A stretch of 36,264 nt of DNA from Methanococcoides seepicolus (lineage in GTDB: Archaea; Halobacteriota; Methanosarcinia; Methanosarcinales; Methanosarcinaceae), in the NCBI RefSeq assembly GCF_023684405.1, contig NZ_JAGSOI010000023.1, positions 1 to 36,264 on the forward strand. The letters run 5' to 3'. Below, piece after piece: positions 8,533-16,147 of the stretch. Positions within the stretch are counted from its first letter, which is position 1. Each line of letters begins with the position of its first letter. The notes below the pieces were generated by a model. That model worked only from the letters and a program-made list of their open reading frames with translations. It was not told the DNA's origin and did no database searches. Position numbers and translations under genes: made by a program.

Positions 8533-9356
8533 AGTAGTTCATCGGAAGATTCCGAAGGGAACAGATGACTGAGTATATCTGCCATGACCCGGTAGCGAAC
8601 AAGATGGTCGTGCACACGTTCATGTGCCCTTCGTATCGCATAGCCATCTTCCACCCATTCGAGAGGGATAGGATACTTCACATCCATAAGGACCAGACCA
8701 TAAGCATGTGCCGGTTCAAGCCCTTCTTCGTATGATTCCGGATCTAGCATCTGAGCAAGCCACTCTTCGTCACGAACCCCGCTTCCCACCATCATCAAAG
8801 CAGCCACTATCTTGCGAACCATGTTCCAGAGGAAACTGTTAGCTTCGACATCTATGCGGGTTAGATTGCCACTGACCCTTATGTCAATACGTTCAACGAT
8901 CCTAACGGTTCTGTTAACTCCTCTGGAAGTACAAAAGTTAGCAAAATCGTGAGAACCAAGAAGGAGCTTTGATGCGGAACGGATCTTGGAAATGTCGAAC
9001 TGTTCGCCATACAGTATATAACGATAGCTGCGACTCAAGGCATGTCTTCGGGGATCAAAATTATCAGGAACTATCGCATGGGCCCATGCCCAGACCGTGC
9101 CTGGAAGTATGGAGTTTATAACACGGGGCATTGCAAGGTTTGGTGCATCCGTGTCGAAGGCCACCACCTGCCCCATTGCATGTACACCTGAATCAGTCCT
9201 TCCTGAACTTATAAAATTAGCCGATCGTGGATCTTCTATGATCCCAAGTTCTTTCAATGCTTTGAAAAGTTCGCCTTCCACGGTCGGATCATTAAGCTGG
9301 ACCTGGGACCCGTGGAAATTCGACCCTATGTATGCGATTTTAAGTGCAACTCTCAT
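8529..9356 (-). CDS. truA: tRNA pseudouridine synthase A
   Basis: Isomerises uridines 38-40 in the anticodon arm of tRNA to pseudouridine. The 275-residue protein carries SGRTDSGVHA at 51-60, in which D55 is the invariant catalytic aspartate, and the second conserved block FLWNMVRKIVAALM. Length and N-terminus (ALKIAYIGSNFHGSQ) are normal for an archaeal TruA. Its 3' end overlaps the start of the YgjP-like gene by four bases. The gene diverges from purP across a 187-bp AT-rich spacer that must hold both promoters. Confidence 0.93.
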   Translation of the reverse strand: MRVALKIAYIGSNFHGSQVQLNDPTVEGELFKALKELGIIEDPRSANFISSGRTDSGVHAMGQVVAFDTDAPNLAMPRVINSILPGTVWAWAHAIVPDNFDPRRHALSRSYRYILYGEQFDISKIRSASKLLLGSHDFANFCTSRGVNRTVRIVERIDIRVSGNLTRIDVEANSFLWNMVRKIVAALMMVGSGVRDEEWLAQMLDPESYEEGLEPAHAYGLVLMDVKYPIPLEWVEDGYAIRRAHERVHDHLVRYRVMADILSHLFPSESSDELL

Positions 9357-9543
9357 GGAATCACTTATGAGGTTTATGGAACTTTCACTATAATAGAGTT
9401 CCGATTTAAATTAGTAATTTCTTTGTAAATGGCGGACAGTTGAAAGATCCTAATTAAACATGATATTTCTATCCATTGTTTATTTATGCCGTAAAGTTAA
9501 ATAACAGATAATACAATTTGTTGTAAATTTTTGAGGCGAAACT

Positions 9544-10611
9544 ATGATATCAAAACAACAAATCTCTGAGATAATCAGCAAATATGATCTAAATGATCTT
9601 GCTATTGCAACTGTTTGCTCACACTCAAGCCTCCAGATATTCGATGGAGCACGAAAAGAGGGACTAAGAACAATAGGGATTTGTGTAGGTCAGCCACCAC
9701 GTTTTTATGATGCATTTCCAAAAGCAAAACCTGATGAGTATATTGTCGTAGAAAGCTATTCCGACATACCAAAGATAGCGGAAGAACTTGTCAGCAAGAA
9801 CGCTATTATAATACCTCACGGTTCCTTTGTTGAATATATGGGTACAAAGAGTTTCGCCGAGTTAGCCGTACCAACCTTTGGGAACAGGGCAGTGCTTGAA
9901 TGGGAGTCTGACAGGGACAAGGAAAGAGAATGGCTTGAAGGCGCAGGTATACACATGCCAAAGATCGTCGATCCTGAAAAGATCGAAAGCCCGGTAATGG
10001 TCAAGTACCATGGTGCAAAAGGTGGCAGGGGTTTCTTTATTGCCAAAGACTATGAAGAGTTCAAGGAATATATTGACCCTAACGAGAAACACACTGTACA
10101 GGAGTTCATTGTCGGTACACGTTATTATCTCCACTTCTTCTACTCCCCAATAAGAGAAGAAGGATACAAGTTAAGCGAAGGAATACTTGAGATGCTCAGC
10201 ATGGACCGCAGGGTCGAGTCGAACGCTGACGAGATATTCAGGCTCGGTTCCCCGAAGGAACTTGAAGACGCAGGCATTCACCCTACATATGTAGTTACAG
10301 GAAATGTCCCCCTTGTCGCAAGAGAATCCCTTTTGCCACGCATATTCGCACTTGGAGAGAAGGTTGTTGAGGAGTCCCTCGGTCTGTTTGGCGGTATGAT
10401 CGGACCGTTCTGTCTCGAGACCGTGTTCACCGACAAACTTGAGATCAAGGTCTTTGAGATATCCGCCCGTATAGTTGCAGGCACCAATCTCTACACATCA
10501 GGCTCTCCCTACTCAGACATGATCGAGGAAAATCTTTCCACAGGAAAGAGGATCGCACAGGAAATTAAGTTGGGAGCCAAGACAGGCAAGCTGGACCTTA
10601 TTTTGTCATAA
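9544..10611 (+). CDS. purP: Formate-dependent FAICAR synthetase PurP
   Basis: ATP-grasp ligase that formylates AICAR with free formate to make FAICAR in archaeal purine synthesis. The 355-residue protein opens with a PurP-typical N-terminal domain (IATVCSHSSLQIFDGARKEG, then GQPPRFYDAF), followed by an ATP-grasp fold with PVMVKYHGAKGGRGFF as the nucleotide loop and a late EIKVFEISARIVAGTNLY segment holding metal and phosphate ligands. Length matches the archaeal family. The start ATG is preceded by GAGGCG, and a TATA-like GTTAAATAAC lies near 9495-9505. The gene is monocistronic by appearance: a divergent truA to the left and a convergent lipoprotein gene to the right. Confidence 0.93.
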   Translation: MISKQQISEIISKYDLNDLAIATVCSHSSLQIFDGARKEGLRTIGICVGQPPRFYDAFPKAKPDEYIVVESYSDIPKIAEELVSKNAIIIPHGSFVEYMGTKSFAELAVPTFGNRAVLEWESDRDKEREWLEGAGIHMPKIVDPEKIESPVMVKYHGAKGGRGFFIAKDYEEFKEYIDPNEKHTVQEFIVGTRYYLHFFYSPIREEGYKLSEGILEMLSMDRRVESNADEIFRLGSPKELEDAGIHPTYVVTGNVPLVARESLLPRIFALGEKVVEESLGLFGGMIGPFCLETVFTDKLEIKVFEISARIVAGTNLYTSGSPYSDMIEENLSTGKRIAQEIKLGAKTGKLDLILS

Positions 10612-10634
10612 ATGCCCTTGTATTTTTCATAAGC

Positions 10635-10669
10635 GCCATTGATGCGGCACTCGGCCGGAACTCAATGGC
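10635..10669. terminator. Inverted repeat between convergent purP and lipoprotein genes
   Basis: GCCATTGA (10635-10642) pairs with TCAATGGC (10662-10669) around a GC-rich 19-base loop. It lies 24 bases beyond the purP stop and 85 bases from the end of the convergent gene. An AT-rich ATACTTTATATTTTA follows. Likely a transcript-end structure; the T-run is interrupted. Confidence 0.4.
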
Positions 10670-10754
10670 ATACTTTATATTTTATCATTGTAACGATGAA
10701 GGATGTGTTACAAAAATGCAGTATTGCAACCATTCGTGTACCACTTCAAAGAGC

Positions 10755-11243
10755 TTAATTTCTTTGTTCGACCATCTCTGAGATCTCACTGAACAGGTCT
10801 GAAGTTTCATTTATCATCTCAAGGGTCTTTTCCAGTGCTTCAAGATCTAAGGTCTGAGAGTTGGTTTCTACGAAATCCCCACAATTGTAGGACCGTTGCA
10901 GAAAATCCCTGTATTCGGCCACTACATCTTGAAGGGAAGGAGAAACTGAAAAGCTGTCCAGCTCAGTGAGAGCTTTCTCTGAATCTTCTTTTAAAGTTCT
11001 GCCAGATCCTTCCATCAAAACAGTGTTTCGCTCAGACGTTGCATTCTTGATGTTGCTATAATCATCGAGAATGACCCCAGTGGAATTGGCTGCCCATTGT
11101 AAGAACTGAAGGTCTGTTCTAGCCTGGGATATCGATTCCCCAAGCTCATCCACATCATTGCCAATATCCACACATCCAGAGGCTGCAATGGACAGAATGA
11201 GGCATGAAATAACCAAAAGATACTGATAGGGGATTATTTTCAC
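10755..11243 (-). CDS. Predicted lipoprotein, helical, unknown function
   Basis: A 162-residue exported protein with an N-terminal hydrophobic stretch (YLLVISCLILSIAA) ending in the lipobox-like ASGC, so C24 or its neighbour may be lipid-modified. The mature part is rich in Glu, Ser and Leu and predicted to be all-helical, probably coiled coils (DVDELGESISQARTD; LDLEALEKTLEMINE). One extra cysteine lies in SYNCGDF. I do not recognise a domain. It is followed in genome order by the dolichol-kinase-like gene, transcribed in the same direction and 38 bases upstream of it, but the AT-rich gap could hold its own promoter. Confidence 0.65.
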   Translation of the reverse strand: MKIIPYQYLLVISCLILSIAASGCVDIGNDVDELGESISQARTDLQFLQWAANSTGVILDDYSNIKNATSERNTVLMEGSGRTLKEDSEKALTELDSFSVSPSLQDVVAEYRDFLQRSYNCGDFVETNSQTLDLEALEKTLEMINETSDLFSEISEMVEQRN

Positions 11244-11281
11244 AACTCCATTTGTAATAACTTGCCAATATATTAAACCAT

Positions 11282-11887
11282 TTATATATAAACATTTACC
11301 AATCCCTGTACAATAAGCATAGTGATCAGGGCTGAAAAGGGAACTGTTATATTATCCAGCTTTTTGGACCTCAATTCAAGATACATTCCCGCAAGCCCAC
11401 CGACTATCGACAGATACCCTACAAGCGGATAGCTGAAAATGATAGCACCGATCAGCCCTGCAAGAGTGCCTTCCACCGTTTTAGAAGAACCCCTATAGCA
11501 CATTTTCCCATGTACTCCGAAGATTGTTGAAAGCCCATCCCCCATGCCAAGCACAATTATAGATGCATAACAAATACCTTCGTTCAACCTAAAGGAAAGA
11601 AGCAGGAGGGCAAGGATCGAGATCAGATATAAAAAAGGTGCCAATGCAAAGCCCTCTGATTCGCTTTCACGCCAGAGGGAAGGGAAGAAAGAATATTCTT
11701 TTAATACCGGTTTGACGAGCTCGGTCACTAAAAAAAGAATGAGAAGAGCACTTACCATCCCTAATGCAACATTCTTGCCAAAATAGATAGCTATCAATGG
11801 AAAAAGAGACCCGCTGATATGCACTGCTTTTCTTATTGGCAAATAAGACCGGACCTTTTGCACACTACATATGAAATATTCTGACAT
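11282..11887 (-). CDS. Polyprenol/phytol/dolichol kinase-like membrane protein
   Basis: A 201-residue integral membrane protein with about six helices, in the SEC59/VTE5/DGK1 group of CTP-dependent lipid kinases related to CDP-diglyceride synthase. The signature is visible: an N-terminal R-K-x-x-H segment (PIRKAVHISGSLFP), an ESEGFALAPFLYL loop, GMGDGLSTIFG and KTVEGTLAGLIGA. In archaea such proteins are candidates for phosphorylating polyprenols or geranylgeraniol in lipid recycling or glycan-carrier synthesis; the substrate here is inferred only from the family. It diverges from the frameshifted small gene at 11937 with only 49 bases between them. Confidence 0.78.
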   Translation of the reverse strand: MSEYFICSVQKVRSYLPIRKAVHISGSLFPLIAIYFGKNVALGMVSALLILFLVTELVKPVLKEYSFFPSLWRESESEGFALAPFLYLISILALLLLSFRLNEGICYASIIVLGMGDGLSTIFGVHGKMCYRGSSKTVEGTLAGLIGAIIFSYPLVGYLSIVGGLAGMYLELRSKKLDNITVPFSALITMLIVQGLVNVYI

Positions 11888-11936
11888 GAGCTCACCAAAG
11901 AAAAATGATATATGTTTAGTTATTGATTAGAACTAA

Positions 11937-12205
11937 ATGATAAAACCGAAGGATGCCATTAATGCCGGTGTTGTGAAGAAGCAATACATACTCGGCAGGA
12001 GAGATGATAGCGAGGCCATGGAAGCCATGCGTCCGACATATATGAAAGAGAACATAGGAGATTCCATAACAAAAAGGGAGCCGAGCGAGGTATTGCTTTT
12101 GTTGTTGATGATACATCAGAGAGCACGCATCTTGTAAAAGTGAGACCAAGATACAGCTGGCATGGCGGCAATGAGCCAAATGCATTGAACCGGAGGGATA
12201 TTTAA
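11937..12205 (+). pseudogene. Small conserved-looking gene with a -1 frameshift at an A-run
   Basis: An ATG at 11937 opens a frame reading IKPKDAINAGVVKKQYILG and on to GDSITK, then loses sense and stops at 12135-12137. In the -1 frame from the A5 run at 12071-12075 the sequence becomes KKGAERGIAFVVDDTSEST, then a VRPRYSWHGGNEPNALNRRDI end with TAA at 12203-12205. That stop overlaps the ATG of the aminopeptidase gene (TAATG), with GGAGGG at 12192-12197 serving it. The joined product is 89 residues. Both halves look coding and the second ends in perfect register for coupling, so one A has probably been lost. The run (ACAAAAAGGG) would also allow -1 slippage. I do not recognise the protein. A TATA-like GATATATG lies near 11908. 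Confidence 0.6.
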
Positions 12206-13146
12206 TGGAACTTAAGAAAAGCGCAGACATGGTAATTAACACCTGCATGGGTGCGAAGAAGGGTGAGACAGTGCTTATTGTCACCGATACATGCACCGAT
12301 GAGATGATCTCAAAGGCACTCTATGATTCCGCAGTGGATGCGGGTTGTGAGGCCATATTGCTTACAATGGAACCCAGAGAGCAGCACGGTGCTGAACCGC
12401 CTGCCCTTGTGGAGGAGGCCATGAAAAACGCAGATGTAGTTCTGGCCCCTGCTTCAAAGTCACTGACCCATACACAGGCACGTAAGAAAGCTTCTGATAA
12501 CGGTACCCGGACAGCTACGATGCCAGGGATCAATCTGACCATGATGCAGGAAGGTGGTTTGAATGCAGATTATGAGGAAATCGGAAAGCTTGCGGACGAA
12601 CTTCTGGAGACGCTTAAAGGATCGAAAGAGGTTCGTATCACTACTGAGAAGGGAACAGACCTTATCCTTGATGTGGAAGGCTGTGAATGGATGGCCGATA
12701 CAGGAATGTGCCATGAGAAAGGTACGACATCCAACCTTCCGGCAGGAGAGATGTACATTGCCCCGAAGAATGTGAACGGCAGGGCTGTCATTGATGGCTC
12801 CATGGGAGGTATCGGGTTACTGGATAAGCCATTGATCGTTGACATAAAAGACCGTTCAGCAGTAAGCTTTGAAGGGGAAGGTGCGGAGAAACTCGAGGCA
12901 ATGGTGGAGAGCGTGGGTACTGACGGGCGTAATATTGCAGAACTCGGCATAGGCATAAATCCTGCAGCACGCCTTATCGGAGTCATCCTAGAGGATGAAA
13001 AAGTGGGAGGAACGATACATATTGCATTGGGAGATAATTCCACCTTTGGAGGCGATGTGAAAGTTGACCTGCACCTTGATGGCATAATTACTGGCCCAAC
13101 GGTCCTTGTCGATGGAATTGACCTGAATGTCAAGCGTTTTGCTTAA
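12205..13146 (+). CDS. Aminopeptidase of the M29/leucyl aminopeptidase type
   Basis: A 313-residue cytoplasmic metallo-aminopeptidase. An N-terminal Rossmann-like domain (VLIVTDTCTDE; PASKSLTHTQARK; GTRTATMPGIN) is followed by the metal-binding C-terminal half, where NLPAGEMYIAP, ELGIGINPAAR, GTIHIALGDN and KVDLHLDGI supply the two Glu, two His and Asp expected of M29-type enzymes. Residue specificity cannot be read from the sequence. Translation is probably coupled to the small gene upstream through a TAATG overlap, with a strong GGAGGG ribosome binding site seven bases before the ATG. The antisense frame at 12570-13133 is a shadow. Confidence 0.85.
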   Translation: MELKKSADMVINTCMGAKKGETVLIVTDTCTDEMISKALYDSAVDAGCEAILLTMEPREQHGAEPPALVEEAMKNADVVLAPASKSLTHTQARKKASDNGTRTATMPGINLTMMQEGGLNADYEEIGKLADELLETLKGSKEVRITTEKGTDLILDVEGCEWMADTGMCHEKGTTSNLPAGEMYIAPKNVNGRAVIDGSMGGIGLLDKPLIVDIKDRSAVSFEGEGAEKLEAMVESVGTDGRNIAELGIGINPAARLIGVILEDEKVGGTIHIALGDNSTFGGDVKVDLHLDGIITGPTVLVDGIDLNVKRFA

Positions 13147-13167
13147 GAGAACTGCACCAACTTTTTA

Positions 13168-13189
13168 TACCGGCAGTGCTATGCCGGTA
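13168..13189. promoter_or_regulatory. Perfect 22-bp inverted repeat just upstream of the leuD TATA box
   Basis: TACCGGCA (13168-13175) and TGCCGGTA (13182-13189) are perfect arms around six bases. The repeat lies 22 bases after the aminopeptidase stop. It has no T-run after it on the plus strand, but is followed at once by a purine-rich GAAAG and TTAAATAA at 13198-13205, which looks like the BRE/TATA of leuD. It is better placed as an operator than as a terminator. Confidence 0.45.
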
Positions 13190-13197
13190 GAAAGTAC

Positions 13198-13205
13198 TTA
13201 AATAA
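13198..13205 (+). promoter_or_regulatory. Putative leuD TATA box
   Basis: TTAAATAA about 62 bases before the chosen leuD start would place transcription initiation near 13225-13230 and leave a leader of roughly 40 bases. Confidence 0.4.
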
Positions 13206-13266
13206 CTAAACGTTATAATCAGAGCATAGGATATCGCATTTATTTAGAATATCACCGGTGATCATA

Positions 13267-13749
13267 ATGAAAGGAAGAGTTTGGAAATTCGGAGATGACG
13301 TGGACACTGATGCAGTCATCCCGGGCAGATACCTCGTGATGAACACACCAGAGGAACTTGCCCCATATACTTTTATCGGCGTACGCCCTGATTTTGCAGG
13401 GAATGTGAAGGAAAACGACATCGTTGTTGCAGGTAACAATTTTGGCTGTGGTTCTTCAAGGGAACATGCACCTATTGCCCTTAAGGGATCAAAGGTAGGT
13501 TGCGTCATCGCAAAGTCGTTCGCAAGGATCTTTTTCAGGAATGCGATCAATATCGGTGTTGCGCTTCTGGAATGCCCTGATACCGACAAGATCGACGATG
13601 GAGACGAGCTTACCGTTGATATTGCATCCGGTATTATTGAGAACATTACAAAAGGTGAGAAATACCAGGCTACACCTTTACCTGATTTTGTCCGCGGGAT
13701 CGTAGATGCCGGCGGTTTAAAGGAATACACAAGGCAGATCATTAACTGA
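13267..13749 (+). CDS. leuD: 3-isopropylmalate dehydratase small subunit
   Basis: The small (swivel) subunit that with LeuC isomerises 2-isopropylmalate to 3-isopropylmalate in leucine synthesis. With the ATG at 13267 it has 160 residues: KGRVWKFGDDVDTDAVIPGRY, the NNFGCGSSREHAP loop that closes on the substrate, and FARIFFRNAINIGV. The specificity loop reads YLVM, which is closer to isopropylmalate isomerase (YLVx) than to the homoaconitase form (YLRT), supporting LeuD over HacB; this rule is recalled from methanogen studies. A GTG at 13258 is in frame, but GGTGAT there is better read as the ribosome binding site for the ATG at 13267. The next gene is leuB, 101 bases away with its own promoter-like sequence. 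LeuC is not in the window. Confidence 0.88.
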   Translation: MKGRVWKFGDDVDTDAVIPGRYLVMNTPEELAPYTFIGVRPDFAGNVKENDIVVAGNNFGCGSSREHAPIALKGSKVGCVIAKSFARIFFRNAINIGVALLECPDTDKIDDGDELTVDIASGIIENITKGEKYQATPLPDFVRGIVDAGGLKEYTRQIIN

Positions 13750-13803
13750 TCTTCCTTCCTTGTTTTTGATTTGATATTTTGTTGAGTTTTTTGCTGACCG
13801 ACT

Positions 13804-13844
13804 AAAATATAAAAAAAATAGATTTCACATAATTAATAAGGAGG
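13804..13844 (+). promoter_or_regulatory. leuB promoter and ribosome binding site
   Basis: AAAATATAAAA at 13804-13814 is a good TATA box, 37 bases before a strong AAGGAGG site (13838-13844), which precedes the leuB ATG (13851) by six bases. leuB can therefore be transcribed separately from leuD. Confidence 0.6.
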
Positions 13845-13850
13845 AAAAAT

Positions 13851-14978
13851 ATGGCACAATATAAAATTCCGGTCCTGCCGGGTGACGGTATAGGCCCTGA
13901 GATCATTACCGAGGGTAAGAAGGTAATCGATGCAGCTGGAGAGAAATTTGGATTCGATGTTGACTGGATAGAGTACCCCCAGGGTGCTGACCACTACCTT
14001 GAGACAGGAGAACTGATCTCCGAAGATACGCTCAAAGAGCTTTCAGCATATGATGCGATCTACCTTGGTTCCATAGGGGACGACAGGATAGCACCAGGTG
14101 TGCTTGAGAAAGGCATCCTGCTAGCTGCAAGGTTCTACTTCGACCAGTACATCAACCTGCGGCCTATCAAGCTTCTGGAAGGCGTCTGGTGCCCGCTTAA
14201 AGACAAGACCCCAGCAGACATCGACTTCACTGTTGTAAGGGAAAACACCGAGGATTTCTACATCGGCATTGGCGGACGTGCAAAGACCGGAGTTAGCAAG
14301 GACGTGCTCGAGGTCTCAAGGACACTGTACTCTGCAAGGTTCGGACTCGACATTGAGACCGACAGCGAAGAGATCGCATACCAGATAGGCATGATCTCAA
14401 AGGAAGGTACCCAGAGAGTCATCGACTACTCCTTCGACCTTGCTGAGAAGAGCGACAAGCACGTTTCATCCGTTGACAAGGCGAACGTCCTTTCAGACAT
14501 CTACGGATTCTGGAGAGAGGAGTTCAACACAATAGCAGCTAAGCACCCTGATGTTAAGACAGACTTCAACTATGTCGACGCTATCACAATGTGGTTCGTC
14601 AAGAACCCTGAATGGTTCGATATCGTGGTCACACCTAACATGTTCGGTGACATCATCACTGACCTTGGCGCAATGGTACAGGGTGGTCTCGGACTCGCAC
14701 CTGGCGGGAACATCAACCCTAACGGTACCAGCATGTTCGAGCCTATCCACGGTTCAGCACCAAAGTACAAGGGACAGAACAAGGTCAATCCTATCGCAAC
14801 CATTTGGGCAGGTTCAATGCTTATTGAACAGCTCGGTGAGAAAGAAGCAGCAGATGCCATCGTCTCAGCTATCGAGAAGAACATTCTCGAAGCAAAGGTC
14901 CAGACCTACGATATGGGCGGCTCAAACACTACCACCGATGTTGGTAGCGACATCGCAAGAATTCTGCTCGAGATGTAA
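13851..14978 (+). CDS. leuB: 3-isopropylmalate dehydrogenase (isocitrate/isopropylmalate dehydrogenase family)
   Basis: NAD-dependent beta-decarboxylating dehydrogenase, most likely oxidising 3-isopropylmalate in leucine synthesis. The 375-residue protein has the family start [13 protein letters not shown], a substrate segment around [12 protein letters not shown], the [15 protein letters not shown] region, the conserved [12 protein letters not shown] helix and a [19 protein letters not shown] metal-binding block with the paired aspartates. [14 protein letters not shown] is the nucleotide-contact loop. Sequence alone does not exclude a homoisocitrate-type role (AksF) or broader substrate use. 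Pairing with LeuD next door is the reason for choosing LeuB. Codon use looks biased toward highly expressed genes (many GAC, AAG, CTC). A hairpin terminator follows. Confidence 0.85.
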   Translation: MAQYKIPVLPGDGIGPEIITEGKKVIDAAGEKFGFDVDWIEYPQGADHYLETGELISEDTLKELSAYDAIYLGSIGDDRIAPGVLEKGILLAARFYFDQYINLRPIKLLEGVWCPLKDKTPADIDFTVVRENTEDFYIGIGGRAKTGVSKDVLEVSRTLYSARFGLDIETDSEEIAYQIGMISKEGTQRVIDYSFDLAEKSDKHVSSVDKANVLSDIYGFWREEFNTIAAKHPDVKTDFNYVDAITMWFVKNPEWFDIVVTPNMFGDIITDLGAMVQGGLGLAPGGNINPNGTSMFEPIHGSAPKYKGQNKVNPIATIWAGSMLIEQLGEKEAADAIVSAIEKNILEAKVQTYDMGGSNTTTDVGSDIARILLEM

Positions 14979-15004
14979 CATAGCATCTCACTTTTTCATT
15001 TTTG

Positions 15005-15046
15005 CCTTCACACTAGGATCGGCGTGAAGGAACTTTCGTTTTTTAT
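15005..15046 (+). terminator. leuB terminator
   Basis: CCTTCAC (15005-15011) pairs with GTGAAGG (15024-15030) and is followed by a T-rich tail ending in TTTTTT near 15040-15045. It lies 26 bases after the leuB stop. Confidence 0.6.
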
Positions 15047-15099
15047 GATCATATGGTAGAAATGAAGATATTTTGCCAAAACAACGTTCTTCGGTAAAT

Positions 15100-15111
15100 T
15101 TTTAATATATA
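15100..15111 (+). promoter_or_regulatory. TATA box of the 57-residue membrane protein gene
   Basis: TTTAATATATAA ends 17 bases before the ATG at 15129. Archaeal initiation usually lies about 25 bases from the TATA centre, so the transcript would start almost at the ATG, suggesting a leaderless mRNA. Confidence 0.5.
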
Positions 15112-15128
15112 ACACTCATTTTGATAGT

Positions 15129-15302
15129 ATGTCATATTCAACCTTACATCCCCTCGTCTGGGGACTTATCACATTCGTAATGGGAATCCCTATAGCCTAT
15201 CTCATGAGTGAAGAACGCCAATGGAAATCAGCGATCAAACCTGCATTTTTGATCGCAATTGGTGCAACCATCGCTGCAACTATTGGCTATTTTTATCCGT
15301 GA
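15129..15302 (+). CDS. Small two-helix membrane protein (57 aa), unknown function
   Basis: ATG at 15129 to TGA at 15300-15302 encodes 57 residues with two hydrophobic helices, HPLVWGLITFVMGIPIAYLM (7-26) and AFLIAIGATIAATIGYFY, separated by the charged linker SEERQWKSAIKP. A strong TATA box lies immediately upstream, and the gene has a normal third-position pattern, so I believe it is real even though it is short. No ribosome binding site is visible, in keeping with a leaderless transcript. It lies between leuB and the repeat block at 15347, at the left edge of the accessory island. Function unknown. Confidence 0.6.
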   Translation: MSYSTLHPLVWGLITFVMGIPIAYLMSEERQWKSAIKPAFLIAIGATIAATIGYFYP

Positions 15303-15346
15303 CCAATGTTCTCCACATTAAACGCTTTGTCCAAAAAATAGGCTAT

Positions 15347-15420
15347 TTATCGGCCAACGACACCATTTTCCAGTCAAAATCGTGAATATTCGGACAAATT
15401 GATTTTTCGTTCATATAGAC
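15347..15420. repeat. Four-unit phased intergenic repeat, copy A
   Basis: Four degenerate units start at 15347, 15367, 15387 and 15406 (spacing 20, 20 and 19). Units resemble TTTTCGGNCAAATNNNCGAA. A second block with the same number of units and the same spacing lies at 15973-16044. Over the 38 bases aligned from 15373, 29 are identical between the copies. It lies just upstream of a TATA-like GGTATAAAG (15453-15461). Confidence 0.65.
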
Positions 15421-15489
15421 TTTTGGGAAAAATAACAATATCATCAAATTTAGGTATAAAGAATAACTCAGAATATAGCTGAGACGGAT

Positions 15490-15923
15490 GTGAGATTATC
15501 GAAACAAAAGACAAAATAATTCTTGTAACAGTATTTGGCACATTCATTTTGTTGACTGCAGCCATCCTGTTCATGCCATTTATAGTCTCTGGACCTGCTT
15601 CTCCTTTTTTTGTAGTCCACAACCATGATGTAAATGACCACTCTGTAGTTATCGACGTATTAGATTCGCGCAACATTTCCATAATAACAGAAACTTATGA
15701 ATTAGGACCTAAGAGCGACATCTCCCGAAAAAGACCTTTGAGATTAAGATTACCACTATCAAAAGGCGAGTTTACGTTTAATGTCACTGTGGATAACAAA
15801 ACCATGGGAACATATAGTGCAGAATTACCACATCCACATACAATGGTCAATATAAGGCTATATTATGAAGATTATACGGGAAACGTAACTCCAATCTCTG
15901 TGGAAGTAGCTGCAGTTGTATAA
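15490..15923 (+). CDS. Membrane-anchored small protein, N-terminus probably frameshifted
   Basis: The open frame reads through LTAAILFMPFIVSGPASP to a C-terminal beta-rich domain with HNHDVNDHSVVIDVLDSRN and ends at 15923. Its only recognised in-frame start is TTG at 15549, which cuts into the transmembrane helix. The frame stays open upstream (IIETKDKIILVTVFGTFILL) to about 15483 with no ATG, GTG or TTG. A GTG at 15490 in the +1-shifted frame reads VRLSKQKTK then TAA. One extra A in the A4 run at 15513-15516 would join them into a charged N-terminus plus helix plus outside domain. I therefore give 15490 as the likely true start. No family recognised. TATA-like GGTATAAAG lies at 15453. Flanked by the two copies of the intergenic repeat. 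Confidence 0.5.
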
Positions 15924-15972
15924 TTATCTTAACTAGATCTGCCTGAAAAATGTATCAGATAATTCAATATAA

Positions 15973-16044
15973 TTTTCGGTCAAATACACGAATTTCTAGT
16001 CAAATTACCGAATTATCGGCCATATTGATTTTTCGGGCAAAGCC
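15973..16044. repeat. Four-unit phased intergenic repeat, copy B
   Basis: Units start at 15973, 15993, 16013 and 16032: TTTTCGGTCAAATACACGAA, TTTCTAGTCAAATTACCGAA, TTATCGGCCATATTGATTT, then TTCGGGCAAAG. Spacing (20, 20, 19) equals copy A at 15347. It lies about 100 bases upstream of the ATPase gene start, with an ACTATATAC TATA-like sequence at about 16058-16066 in between. Confidence 0.65.
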
Positions 16045-16147
16045 CACATTAAAGCAAACTATATACAACAAAAACGAGATATTATTAATCATCGGGACTA
16101 ATGTTGTAGTATCATATTTGTTTTGAGAGATACTTTGGGGAGCCTTC

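Noticed and set aside
12570-13133. Antisense frame over the M29-type aminopeptidase
   Set aside because: Low-complexity Ser/Pro-rich translation opposite a gene with all expected ligands.
13258-13266. GTG at 13258 as the leuD start
   Set aside because: GGTGAT there fits a ribosome binding site for the ATG at 13267, which begins at the usual family N-terminus.
15347-16044. Phased repeat blocks as CRISPR arrays
   Set aside because: Units are degenerate and contiguous, with no unique spacers between identical repeats.
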